From ZYF759 sp046297455 (GTDB lineage: Bacteria > Pseudomonadota > Alphaproteobacteria > Rhizobiales > Rhizobiaceae): a stretch of DNA of 64,000 nucleotides. Position numbers and translations under genes: made by a program. The notes under the pieces are model-generated. The model saw only the letters and a program-made list of their open reading frames with translations. It ran no database searches and had not been told where the DNA came from. Numbering within the stretch: position 1 is the stretch's first letter; each line of letters begins with the position of its first letter. Location of the stretch: the NCBI GenBank assembly GCA_046297455.1, contig JBKBIT010000004.1, positions 117,436 to 181,435 on the forward strand. Direction: 5' to 3'. Shown here in pieces: positions 57,804-64,000 of the stretch.

Positions 57804-59417
57804 ATGAATGTTCGTCCCGATCCCAAGGTCACGACCCCGCCCTCGAAAACCGAGGTGGTCTACGATGGCGCGGGGGCTGCCGAAATCGACAATGCGGGCC
57901 TGTCAGCCGAGGCAATCGATGAGCTTGAGCCTTCGGTCTCTGCCACTGGCGGTGGCGGATGTCATGGCGGTGCGGCCGAGATGCGCAAGGCAGCCGAGAC
58001 CGCGGGCAATGGCGAGCTCATGGAGCGGCTCAAGGCCGATTATCCTCAGGGTCCGCACGATCAGCCGCAGTCAATGTGTCCGGCTTTCGGCTCGTTGCGG
58101 GTGGGCCTGCGCATGCGGCGCACAGCGACGGTGCTGTCAGGCTCGGCATGCTGCGTCTACGGCCTGACCTTCACCTCGCATTTCTATGGTGCCAAGCGCA
58201 CGGTCGGCTACGTGCCCTTCGACTCGGAGACGCTGGTCACAGGTAAGCTCTACGAGGATATCCGTGACGCGGTCCACAAGCTGGCCGACCCCGAACTCTA
58301 CGATGCCGTCGTTGTCACCAATCTCTGCGTGCCCACGGCTTCCGGCATTCCGCTGCGCGCACTGCCGAAAGAGATCAATGGCGTCCGTATCATCGGCATC
58401 GATGTGCCTGGTTTCGGCGTCCCGACCCATGCCGAGGCCAAGGACGTGCTGGCCGGCGCCATGCTTGCCTATGCGCGCCAGGAGGCTGCCAGCGGTCCGG
58501 TCCAGGCGCCGGCTGCCGGCAGGGCGGACCTGCCAACCGTCACCTTGCTTGGCGAGGTCTTCCCCGCCGACCCCGTCTCCATCGGCCGGATGCTGGAGCC
58601 CCTCGGCCTGGCACCTGGTCCGGTCGTGCCGACACGCGAATGGCGCGAGCTCTATGCCGCCCTCGATTGCGCGGTGGTCGCGGCCATCCACCCCTTCTAC
58701 ACGGCCTCGGTGCGCGAATTCGAGGCCGCAGGCAGACCGGTAGTCGGTTCCGCCCCGGTTGGCGTCGAGGGTACATCCGCCTGGTTGCGCGCCATCGGCG
58801 AGGCCTGCGGGGTGGACCGCTCCAAGGTAGACGCTGCCCTGAACGGAATTCTGCCGGCGATCCGCGGCGCATTGGCTTCGGCGCCTGTCAAGGCACGCAT
58901 CACGCTGTCCGGCTACGAAGGCTCGGAACTGATCGTCGGGCGGCTGCTGACCGAAGCTGGTGCCGATCTGCGTTATGTCGGCACGGCCTGCCCGAAGACG
59001 CGATGGAACGCTGAGGATGCCGCCTGGCTTCAGGCGCGCGGCGTTCATGTCGAATTTCGAGCCTCGCTTGAATCGGATCTCGCAGCCGTGGACGGTTTCG
59101 AGCCCGATCTTGCCGTCGGCACGACGCCCGTCGTCCAGCACGCCAAGCAGAAGGCGATCCCGGCTCTCTACTTCACCAATCTCATTTCCGCCCGGCCATT
59201 GATGGGGCCGGCGGGTGCCGGTTCTCTGGCCACGATCATCAATGCGGCGGTCGCCGGCAAGGCCCGGTTCGACAGGATGAGCGCCTTCTTCGATGGCGTG
59301 GGCAAGGGGCGCAGTTCGGGCGTCTGGCACGATCGAGACAGGTTGCCGTCCGGTGAGGCGCAGCCGGAAGCGAGCGCCGTCGATGCCAAGGCGTCCGTCA
59401 AGATGGAGGACTTCTGA
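57804..59417 (+). CDS. bchY: Chlorophyllide a reductase subunit Y
   Basis: A 537-aa NifD-like catalytic subunit. Cysteines for the bridging Fe-S cluster lie in HDQPQSMCPAFGSLRVGLRM, LSGSACCVYGLTFTSHF and VVTNLCVPTASGIPLRAL. The C-terminal half has IVGRLLTEAGADLRYVGTACP and VGTTPVVQHAKQKAIPALYFT. It works with BchZ and BchX. The stop overlaps the bchZ start (TGATG). Confidence 0.95.
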   Translation: MNVRPDPKVTTPPSKTEVVYDGAGAAEIDNAGLSAEAIDELEPSVSATGGGGCHGGAAEMRKAAETAGNGELMERLKADYPQGPHDQPQSMCPAFGSLRVGLRMRRTATVLSGSACCVYGLTFTSHFYGAKRTVGYVPFDSETLVTGKLYEDIRDAVHKLADPELYDAVVVTNLCVPTASGIPLRALPKEINGVRIIGIDVPGFGVPTHAEAKDVLAGAMLAYARQEAASGPVQAPAAGRADLPTVTLLGEVFPADPVSIGRMLEPLGLAPGPVVPTREWRELYAALDCAVVAAIHPFYTASVREFEAAGRPVVGSAPVGVEGTSAWLRAIGEACGVDRSKVDAALNGILPAIRGALASAPVKARITLSGYEGSELIVGRLLTEAGADLRYVGTACPKTRWNAEDAAWLQARGVHVEFRASLESDLAAVDGFEPDLAVGTTPVVQHAKQKAIPALYFTNLISARPLMGPAGAGSLATIINAAVAGKARFDRMSAFFDGVGKGRSSGVWHDRDRLPSGEAQPEASAVDAKASVKMEDF

Positions 59418-60865
59418 TGCTGGTCCTCGATCACGATCGCGCCGGCGGCTACTGGGGTTCGGTCTACGTCTTCACGGCCATCAAAGGGCTGCAGGTCATC
59501 ATCGACGGCCCCGTCGGCTGCGAGAACCTGCCGGTAACTGCCGTTCTGCACTACACCGACGCCTTGCCGCCGCACGAACTCCCGATCGTGGTAACCGGCC
59601 TTGCCGAGGAAGAGCTCGGCCAGACAGGCACCGAACAGGCGATGAAGCGGGCGCATTCCACGCTCGATCCCAACAAGCCCGCCGTGGTCGTGACCGGCTC
59701 AATCGCCGAGATGATCGGTGGCGGCGTCACCCCCGAGGGCACGCGCATCGTGCGCTTCCTGCCGCGCACCATCGACGAGGACCAGTGGCAGAGCGCCGAC
59801 CGCGCCCTTCTGTGGCTGTGGAAGGAATTCGGCGAGAAGAAGCGGCCGAAAAAGCCCAAGCCCAGGCCGGAGGGCGCCAGGCCGCGCGTCAACATCATCG
59901 GCCCCATCTACGGCACCTTCAACATGCCGTCGGACCTGGCTGAGATCCGTCGCCTGGCCGAAGGCATCGGTTGCGAGATCAACCTCATCTTCCCGCTCGG
60001 GGCAGATCTGGCCGAAGTCGCCAAACTGGCCGACGCCGACGTGAATATCTGCCTCTACCGCGAATTCGGCCGCAAGCTCTGCGAGGCGCTGGACAAGCCC
60101 TATCTGCAGGCGCCGATCGGCCTGCATTCGACGACCGCTTTCCTGCGCAAGCTCGGCGAGTTGACGGGTCTCGACCCGGAGCCGTTCATCGAGGCCGAGA
60201 AGATGACCACCATCAAGCCCCTCTGGGATCTTTGGCGGTCGGTCACGCAGGACTTTTACGCCACCGCGAGTTTCGGCATCGTCGCATCCGAGACCTATGC
60301 GCGCGGACTGCGTCATTTCCTCGAGGAGGACATGGGCCTGCCCTGCGCCTTCGCCTTTGCACGCCGTCCGGGCGAAAAGCCCGACAACGAGGCAGTGCGT
60401 CGCGCCATCCACCAGAAGCACCCTCTGGTGCTGTTCGGCTCCTTCAACGAGCGCATGTATGCCGCCGAGGCCGGCGGGCGCTCCGCCTATATCCCGGCAT
60501 CCTTCCCCGGCGCGATCATCAGGCGCCATACCGGCACGCCCTTCATGGGGTATGCCGGCGCGACCTACGTGATCCAGGAAGTCTGCAACGCCCTTTTCGA
60601 CGCGCTGTTCCGCATCCTCCCACTTGGCACGGAACTGGACCGGGTGGAGGCGACGCCAGCGCGCCTCCACCGGGAACTGCCCTGGGACGAGGAAGCGCGC
60701 GCCCTTCTTGATGACTGCGTCGCCGAGGAGCCGGTGCTCCTGCGCATCTCCGCTGCCAAGCGCATGCGAGATCGCGTCGAGGAACTGGCCCGCGCGGCAG
60801 GAGAGACACGCATAGACGCAAACAGGGCGAGGCAGGCGCTGGGACGCGCCACCGAACCCGCGTGA
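59417..60865 (+). CDS. bchZ: Chlorophyllide a reductase subunit Z
   Basis: A 482-aa NifK-like partner of BchY. It begins LVLDHDRAGGYWGSVYVFTAI with GPVGCENLPVTAVLHYTDALP and ends with the BchB/BchZ-type C-terminal domain (RISAAKRMRDRVEELARAAG, a light-independent reductase tail). It completes the chlorophyllide a reductase. pufQ follows after 50 bp, and in Rhodobacter the puf promoter lies inside the bchZ end, so puf control elements may be in its last few hundred bases. Confidence 0.95.
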   Translation: MLVLDHDRAGGYWGSVYVFTAIKGLQVIIDGPVGCENLPVTAVLHYTDALPPHELPIVVTGLAEEELGQTGTEQAMKRAHSTLDPNKPAVVVTGSIAEMIGGGVTPEGTRIVRFLPRTIDEDQWQSADRALLWLWKEFGEKKRPKKPKPRPEGARPRVNIIGPIYGTFNMPSDLAEIRRLAEGIGCEINLIFPLGADLAEVAKLADADVNICLYREFGRKLCEALDKPYLQAPIGLHSTTAFLRKLGELTGLDPEPFIEAEKMTTIKPLWDLWRSVTQDFYATASFGIVASETYARGLRHFLEEDMGLPCAFAFARRPGEKPDNEAVRRAIHQKHPLVLFGSFNERMYAAEAGGRSAYIPASFPGAIIRRHTGTPFMGYAGATYVIQEVCNALFDALFRILPLGTELDRVEATPARLHRELPWDEEARALLDDCVAEEPVLLRISAAKRMRDRVEELARAAGETRIDANRARQALGRATEPA

Positions 60866-60915
60866 GAGACGTCGCCGGGACTATTCCGTCACCGGCAATG
60901 ACAGGAGGAAGCGAC

Positions 60916-61137
60916 ATGGCGATTGCAGAATTCGACCGCAGGGAGAGCTACACCAGCCGGCGTCGCGCCGACCGTCGCGAATACTGGCTCCTCTTCTGCG
61001 TAGCCTATCCGCTGTTGCTGGTTGCCGTGATCGTGGGGCGCCTGTTTGGCGCCGGCGGCAGGACGGCTGAGCGACGGTCCGTTTTCGCCGAGGCCCGGGT
61101 GGCGGCGGCATCCTGTATCCCGTTCGTCTTTCGATGA
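60916..61137 (+). CDS. pufQ: PufQ, bacteriochlorophyll biosynthesis/assembly factor
   Basis: A 73-aa membrane protein beginning at ATG 60916 behind AGGAGG. A charged N-terminus (RRESYTSRRRADRREYWLLF) leads into one hydrophobic helix (CVAYPLLLVAVIVGRLFGA). This is the standard pufQ layout between bchZ and pufB. PufQ stimulates bacteriochlorophyll production in Rhodobacter, possibly by handling tetrapyrroles at the membrane. Confidence 0.9.
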   Translation: MAIAEFDRRESYTSRRRADRREYWLLFCVAYPLLLVAVIVGRLFGAGGRTAERRSVFAEARVAAASCIPFVFR

Positions 61138-61260
61138 GCGGTTCCCCTTTCCGTCCGTGAATGCGGGCGGAAAACGTCCCGGCCAGGACGGCCGGGGTGT
61201 TCGCGCCGGATGGTCCGCCATCCGGGAAATGGCCGAAAGGCCAAACTGAAGGAGGTAACG
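61138..61260 (+). promoter_or_regulatory. pufQ-pufB intercistronic hairpins
   Basis: This 123-bp gap carries CCCGGCC / GGCCGGG (61178-61196, 5-nt loop), CCGGATGG / CCATCCGG (61206-61225, 4-nt loop) and GGCC-GAAA-GGCC (61231-61242), then GGAGG before pufB. Such stems probably form the 5' end of a stable pufBA mRNA after processing, as known for Rhodobacter puf transcripts. Confidence 0.6.
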
Positions 61261-61482
61261 ATGGCTGAAAATGGGGGGTCCTTGTCGGGCCTTTCGGAAG
61301 CTGAAGCCAGAGAGTTTCACTCCGTCTTCATGACTAGCTTCATGGCGTTCGTGATCGTCGCGGTCGTCGCGCACATCCTGGCTTGGATGTGGCGGCCGTG
61401 GCTTCCCGGTCCCCAGGGCTATGCATCGCTCGAGGAAGGCGTCATGCCGATCGCGAGCGCTCTCCTGACAATCGTGACGTAG
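61261..61482 (+). CDS. pufB: Light-harvesting complex 1 beta subunit, long C-terminus
   Basis: A 73-aa LH1 beta polypeptide. SGLSEAEAREFHSVFMTSF is the beta-type N-terminal domain, and the bacteriochlorophyll-ligating histidine is in VIVAVVAHILAWMWRPWLPG. After RPWLPGPQGY the chain continues for about 20 residues (ASLEEGVMPIASALLTIVT), longer than classical beta subunits of about 50 residues. GGAGG 6 nt upstream supports the start. pufA follows 12 bp later. Confidence 0.95.
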   Translation: MAENGGSLSGLSEAEAREFHSVFMTSFMAFVIVAVVAHILAWMWRPWLPGPQGYASLEEGVMPIASALLTIVT

Positions 61483-61494
61483 GAGGGAAGAGAG

Positions 61495-61683
61495 ATGTGG
61501 AGAATGTGGCTACTGTTCGATCCGCGCAGAACGCTGATCGCGCTATTCACCTTCCTGTTCGTGCTGGCCGTGGTGATTCACTTCATCCTGCTCAGCACCG
61601 ACCGCTTCAACTGGCTCGAGGGCCCGCGGAATGTTTCCTCTGCGGATCCCACGACGGTGGAACGGCTCGTCGACCACGCCTGA
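61495..61683 (+). CDS. pufA: Light-harvesting complex 1 alpha subunit
   Basis: A 62-aa LH1 alpha polypeptide. MWRMWLLFDPRRTLIALFTF is the classic alpha N-terminus, and the ligating histidine is in LAVVIHFILLSTDRFNWLEG. It forms the ring around the reaction centre with PufB. A Shine-Dalgarno (GGAGGGAAGAG) precedes the ATG. Confidence 0.96.
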   Translation: MWRMWLLFDPRRTLIALFTFLFVLAVVIHFILLSTDRFNWLEGPRNVSSADPTTVERLVDHA

Positions 61684-61809
61684 CCGGACCCATGTCCGGC
61701 AGCGGCCGACACGAAAACGGCGCGGGCGACCGCTTCTGGCCGCCGCCCGCGGCCACCTTTCAGGGAACGCTCTGGCGCTCCCGACCACCCTATTTCGGGG
61801 AGACCGCAC
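61684..61809 (+). promoter_or_regulatory. pufA-pufL intercistronic hairpins
   Basis: CCGGAC-CCAT-GTCCGG (61684-61699) immediately follows the pufA stop, and a larger stem CGCGGGCG (61721-61728) / CGCCCGCG (61744-61751) lies beyond it. In Rhodobacter, stems here protect pufBA mRNA from 3' decay and give excess LH1 over reaction centre. The same role is likely. Confidence 0.65.
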
Positions 61810-62634
61810 ATGGCGATGCTGAGTTTTGAGCGAAAATACCGCGTCAGGGGCGGCACCCTTGTCGGCGGCGACCTGTTCGATTTCTGGGTCGGACCCTTCT
61901 ATGTCGGCTTCTTCGGGGTTACGACCATCTTCTTCACCGCCGTTGGCACGGCGTTGATCATCTACGGGGCCGCGCTCGGCCCGACCTGGAACCTCTGGCA
62001 GATCACGATCGATCCACCGGGTCCGCAATACGGGCTGGGCTTCGCCCCGCTCAAGGAAGGCGGGCTGTGGCAGGTCATCACGATCTGCGCCATCGGCGCC
62101 TTCGGATCATGGGCGCTGCGCCAGGCCGAGATCGCCCGGAAACTGGGCATGGGGCTTCACGTGCCCTGGGCCTTTTCCTTCGCAGTCCTGGCCTATGTCA
62201 CCCTGGTCGTGTTCCGGCCTGTGGCGATGGGTGCCTGGAGCGAAGGCTTTCCCTATGGGATCATCACCCATCTCGATTGGGTGTCGAACACGGGCTACCA
62301 GTTCGGCAACTTCCACTACAACCCGGCGCATATGATCGCCATCACCTTCTTCTTCACCACGACACTGGCGCTTGCCCTTCACGGCGGCCTCATCCTGTCG
62401 GCGACCAACCCGAAGAAGGGACAGGCGGTCAAGACGGCCGAGCACGAGAACAGCTATTTCCGCGACACGATCGGCTATTCGATCGGCACGCTCGGCATTC
62501 ACCGCCTGGGGCTGTTTCTCGCCGTGTCCGCCTCCTTCTGGAGTGCGGTCTGCATGATCATCAGCGGCCCGCTCTGGACGGCCACCTGGCTCGAGTGGTG
62601 GGACTGGTGGCGTCGCGTTCCGATCTGGTCCTGA
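61810..62634 (+). CDS. pufL: Photosynthetic reaction centre L subunit
   Basis: A 274-aa five-helix membrane protein. It starts AMLSFERKYRVRGGTLVGGDLFDF. The bacteriochlorophyll and iron ligands lie in YNPAHMIAITFFFTTTLALALHGG and SIGTLGIHRLGLFLAVSASF. The total length is the family norm. It carries half of the special pair with PufM. The start has a weak Shine-Dalgarno (GGGGAG). Confidence 0.97.
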   Translation: MAMLSFERKYRVRGGTLVGGDLFDFWVGPFYVGFFGVTTIFFTAVGTALIIYGAALGPTWNLWQITIDPPGPQYGLGFAPLKEGGLWQVITICAIGAFGSWALRQAEIARKLGMGLHVPWAFSFAVLAYVTLVVFRPVAMGAWSEGFPYGIITHLDWVSNTGYQFGNFHYNPAHMIAITFFFTTTLALALHGGLILSATNPKKGQAVKTAEHENSYFRDTIGYSIGTLGIHRLGLFLAVSASFWSAVCMIISGPLWTATWLEWWDWWRRVPIWS

Positions 62635-62650
62635 GCGGAGGAGATTTGAC

Positions 62651-63571
62651 ATGGAATACCAGAACATCTTCACCCGCGTACAGATCAGGGGTGGCCCCGA
62701 CATGGGTGTGCCACTCAACCCGGGACCATGGCAGCGTGAAGGTCAGCCGATCTTCTCCTACTGGATGGGCAAGATCGGCGACGCACAGATCGGCCCGGTC
62801 TATCTCGGTACGCTGGGCGTGGCTTCGCTGATCTGCGGCTTTGTCGCCATCGAGATCATCGGGCTAAACATGCTGGCCCAGGTGAACTGGAGCCCTCTCG
62901 CCTTCATGCGCGAGTTCTTCTGGCTCTCGCTCGACCCGCCGCTTCCGGAGCACGGCTTGTCACCCATGCCACCGCTGCAGGAAGGCGGCTGGTGGCTGAT
63001 GGCAGGCTTCTTCCTCACGGCCTCGATCCTGCTGTGGTGGGCGCGCATGTATGTTCGAGCCCGTGAGCTGGGCATGGGCACGCATGTGGCCTGGGCCTTT
63101 GCAGCGGCGATCTTCCTCTATCTGGTCCTGGGCTTCATCCGCCCTGTGCTGATGGGCTCGTGGAGCGAGGCGGTGCCTTTCGGCATCTTCTCCCACCTCG
63201 ACTGGACGAACAATTTCTCGCTGGTCTACGGGAACCTCTTCTACAACCCGTTCCACATGCTCTCCATCGCCTTCCTCTACGGATCGGCCTTGCTGTTCGC
63301 CATGCATGGCGCGACGATCCTGGCGGTCAGCCGGCTGGGAGGCGAGCGAGAGATCGAGCAGATCGTCGACCGGGGCACGGCCTCCGAACGCGCCGCCTTG
63401 TTCTGGCGCTGGACGATGGGCTTCAACGCCACGATGGAATCCATCCATCGCTGGGCGTGGTGGTTCGCGATCCTCTGCCCGCTGACAGGCGGCATCGGGA
63501 TCCTGCTCACGGGAACCGTCGTCGACGACTGGTTCGCATGGGGCATCAAGCACGGTCTCACGCCCGGCTGA
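62651..63571 (+). CDS. pufM: Photosynthetic reaction centre M subunit
   Basis: A 306-aa partner of PufL. It opens EYQNIFTRVQIRGGPDMGVP. Conserved ligands are in FYNPFHMLSIAFLYGSALLFAMHG, and the iron-ligand glutamate and histidine are in the ERAALFWRWTMGFNATMESIH segment. GGAG precedes the ATG. It ends HGLTPG with no C-terminal extension. No pufC or pufX follows before the hairpin at 63718. Confidence 0.97.
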   Translation: MEYQNIFTRVQIRGGPDMGVPLNPGPWQREGQPIFSYWMGKIGDAQIGPVYLGTLGVASLICGFVAIEIIGLNMLAQVNWSPLAFMREFFWLSLDPPLPEHGLSPMPPLQEGGWWLMAGFFLTASILLWWARMYVRARELGMGTHVAWAFAAAIFLYLVLGFIRPVLMGSWSEAVPFGIFSHLDWTNNFSLVYGNLFYNPFHMLSIAFLYGSALLFAMHGATILAVSRLGGEREIEQIVDRGTASERAALFWRWTMGFNATMESIHRWAWWFAILCPLTGGIGILLTGTVVDDWFAWGIKHGLTPG

Positions 63572-63876
63572 TGCATCGAGATTGGACGGGCCGCGGCCTC
63601 TTGAAGGCCGGTCGCGGTCGGTTCGATTGCCAGGGAGGGAGATGGAGCAGCCTCTCCTTCCCAAGGCAACACCGCCGCCGGTCCAAGGGCCTTGCCCAGA
63701 CAAACGGCGCCAGGTGGCCGGAACGGCCTAACCCCTCCAGGCCGTTCCGGACCTCCTCACAAACTCCCCGAATTCACGACAAAACGCTCAGCTTCGGCAC
63801 ACCAGGCATCTTCGGCAGGTTGCCCGGAGAATGTCGCCATATCGTTCTGTTGGTGTATGCCCTGGACCGTAACCGG
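63572..63876. other. 305-bp gap after pufM without a recognisable gene
   Basis: No credible coding region is seen; in particular no heme-binding CxxCH frame and no short single-helix frame that could be pufC or pufX. The main content is the inverted repeat listed at 63718-63750 and a GC-rich repeat-like stretch (GGCCGCGGCC, GGTCGCGGTCGG) just after pufM that may fold in the 3' UTR. Confidence 0.6.
63718..63750. terminator. Strong hairpin ending the puf operon
   Basis: A 12-bp perfect stem CCGGAACGGCCT / AGGCCGTTCCGG with a 9-nt loop, extendable by GGT/ACC beyond a 2-nt bulge. No T-run follows, so it may protect the 3' end or act as a bidirectional barrier between the rightward puf operon and the leftward idi gene. 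Confidence 0.65.
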
Positions 63877-64000
63877 TCACGCCATCCTCAGGTCGAGCTC
63901 GTTCCATCTCTGGAGGTAGATCCTGAGCCATGGGGTAAAGCTGTCGGGGTCGGCTTCGACTTCGGCGCTGAGTTCGGCCAGGCTTGCCCAGCGCGTTTCC
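63877..64000 (-). CDS. idi: Isopentenyl-diphosphate delta-isomerase (type I), C-terminal fragment at window edge
   Basis: The last 40 residues of a leftward gene entering from the right edge: WASLAELSAEVEADPDSFTPW then LRIYLQRWNELDLRMA. The W-x-x-L...P-x-x-(F/Y)-T-P-W-L-R-I-Y-L ending is typical of type I IPP isomerases of purple bacteria, which interconvert isopentenyl and dimethylallyl diphosphate. A place beside the puf operon fits a role in supplying carotenoid and phytol precursors. Only the C-terminus is visible, so the call rests on this motif. Confidence 0.7.
   Translation of the reverse strand, partial: ETRWASLAELSAEVEADPDSFTPWLRIYLQRWNELDLRMA

Noticed and set aside
63572..63876. 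Search for pufX or pufC after pufM
   Set aside because: Short frames here lack a membrane helix, a signal peptide or CxxCH motifs and have no ribosome binding site.

Overview
The window is a GC-rich alphaproteobacterial chromosome segment from a purple or aerobic anoxygenic phototroph, most likely of the Hyphomicrobiales or Rhodobacterales type. The evidence is a photosynthesis gene cluster in classical order (bchIDO-crtIB, crtDC, crtEF-bchCXYZ-pufQBALM), a PpsR repressor gene, and PpsR-type TGT-N12-ACA operators in front of the photosynthesis units. No rRNA, tRNA, CRISPR array, insertion sequence or prophage was recognised.

Left part, 1-24.6 kb: accessory catabolism. At the left edge are the end of a Liv-type amino-acid or carboxylate ABC importer (ATPase, truncated by the window edge, and a binding protein) and a maleylacetate-reductase-like enzyme, divergent from a LysR regulator. 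A leftward operon then runs HMG-CoA-lyase-like enzyme, isochorismatase-fold amidase, MmgE/PrpD, MaoC hydratase, acyl-CoA dehydrogenase, CaiB/BaiF CoA-transferase, amidase, HutC-type GntR regulator. A second leftward operon runs hyuA, hyuB, a YrdC/YciO-like protein and a second isochorismatase-fold amidase. Divergent from hyuA is a rightward operon with a sugar-type ABC importer, a 119-aa unknown protein, an alpha/beta-hydrolase-fold protein without a serine nucleophile, and a second CoA-transferase. The gene content suggests uptake and ATP-dependent opening of a cyclic amide or imide, amide removal, CoA activation and beta-oxidation-like cleavage. The substrate cannot be named from sequence. 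A similar YE-x-RIAELE coiled-coil segment lies at the N-terminus of both HyuA and the ABC permease, and GTCCAGAC motifs lie in both main control regions.

Middle part, 24.6-35.9 kb: a polyamine-type importer (potABCD-like) with an aminoaldehyde-type dehydrogenase and a LysR regulator, a BASS-family transporter with a FadD-type acyl-CoA ligase, a DUF3422 membrane protein and a small membrane protein.

Right part, 36-64 kb: light control and photosynthesis. ppsR is divergent from bphO-bphP and a FixJ-like response regulator, followed by a small ribbon-helix-helix-like gene, tspO, dxs and a class I cytochrome c. The photosynthesis cluster then covers Mg-chelatase, carotenoid synthesis (phytoene through hydroxylation, 3,4-desaturation and O-methylation), chlorophyllide a reductase, LH1 and the reaction-centre L and M subunits. 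The puf operon ends after pufM with a strong hairpin; no pufC or pufX follows. The convergent 3' end of an isopentenyl-diphosphate isomerase gene closes the window. Five consensus PpsR sites precede dxs, cytochrome c/bchI, crtI, crtD/crtE and bchC, so precursor supply, electron donor, pigments and reaction centre probably share light and oxygen control.
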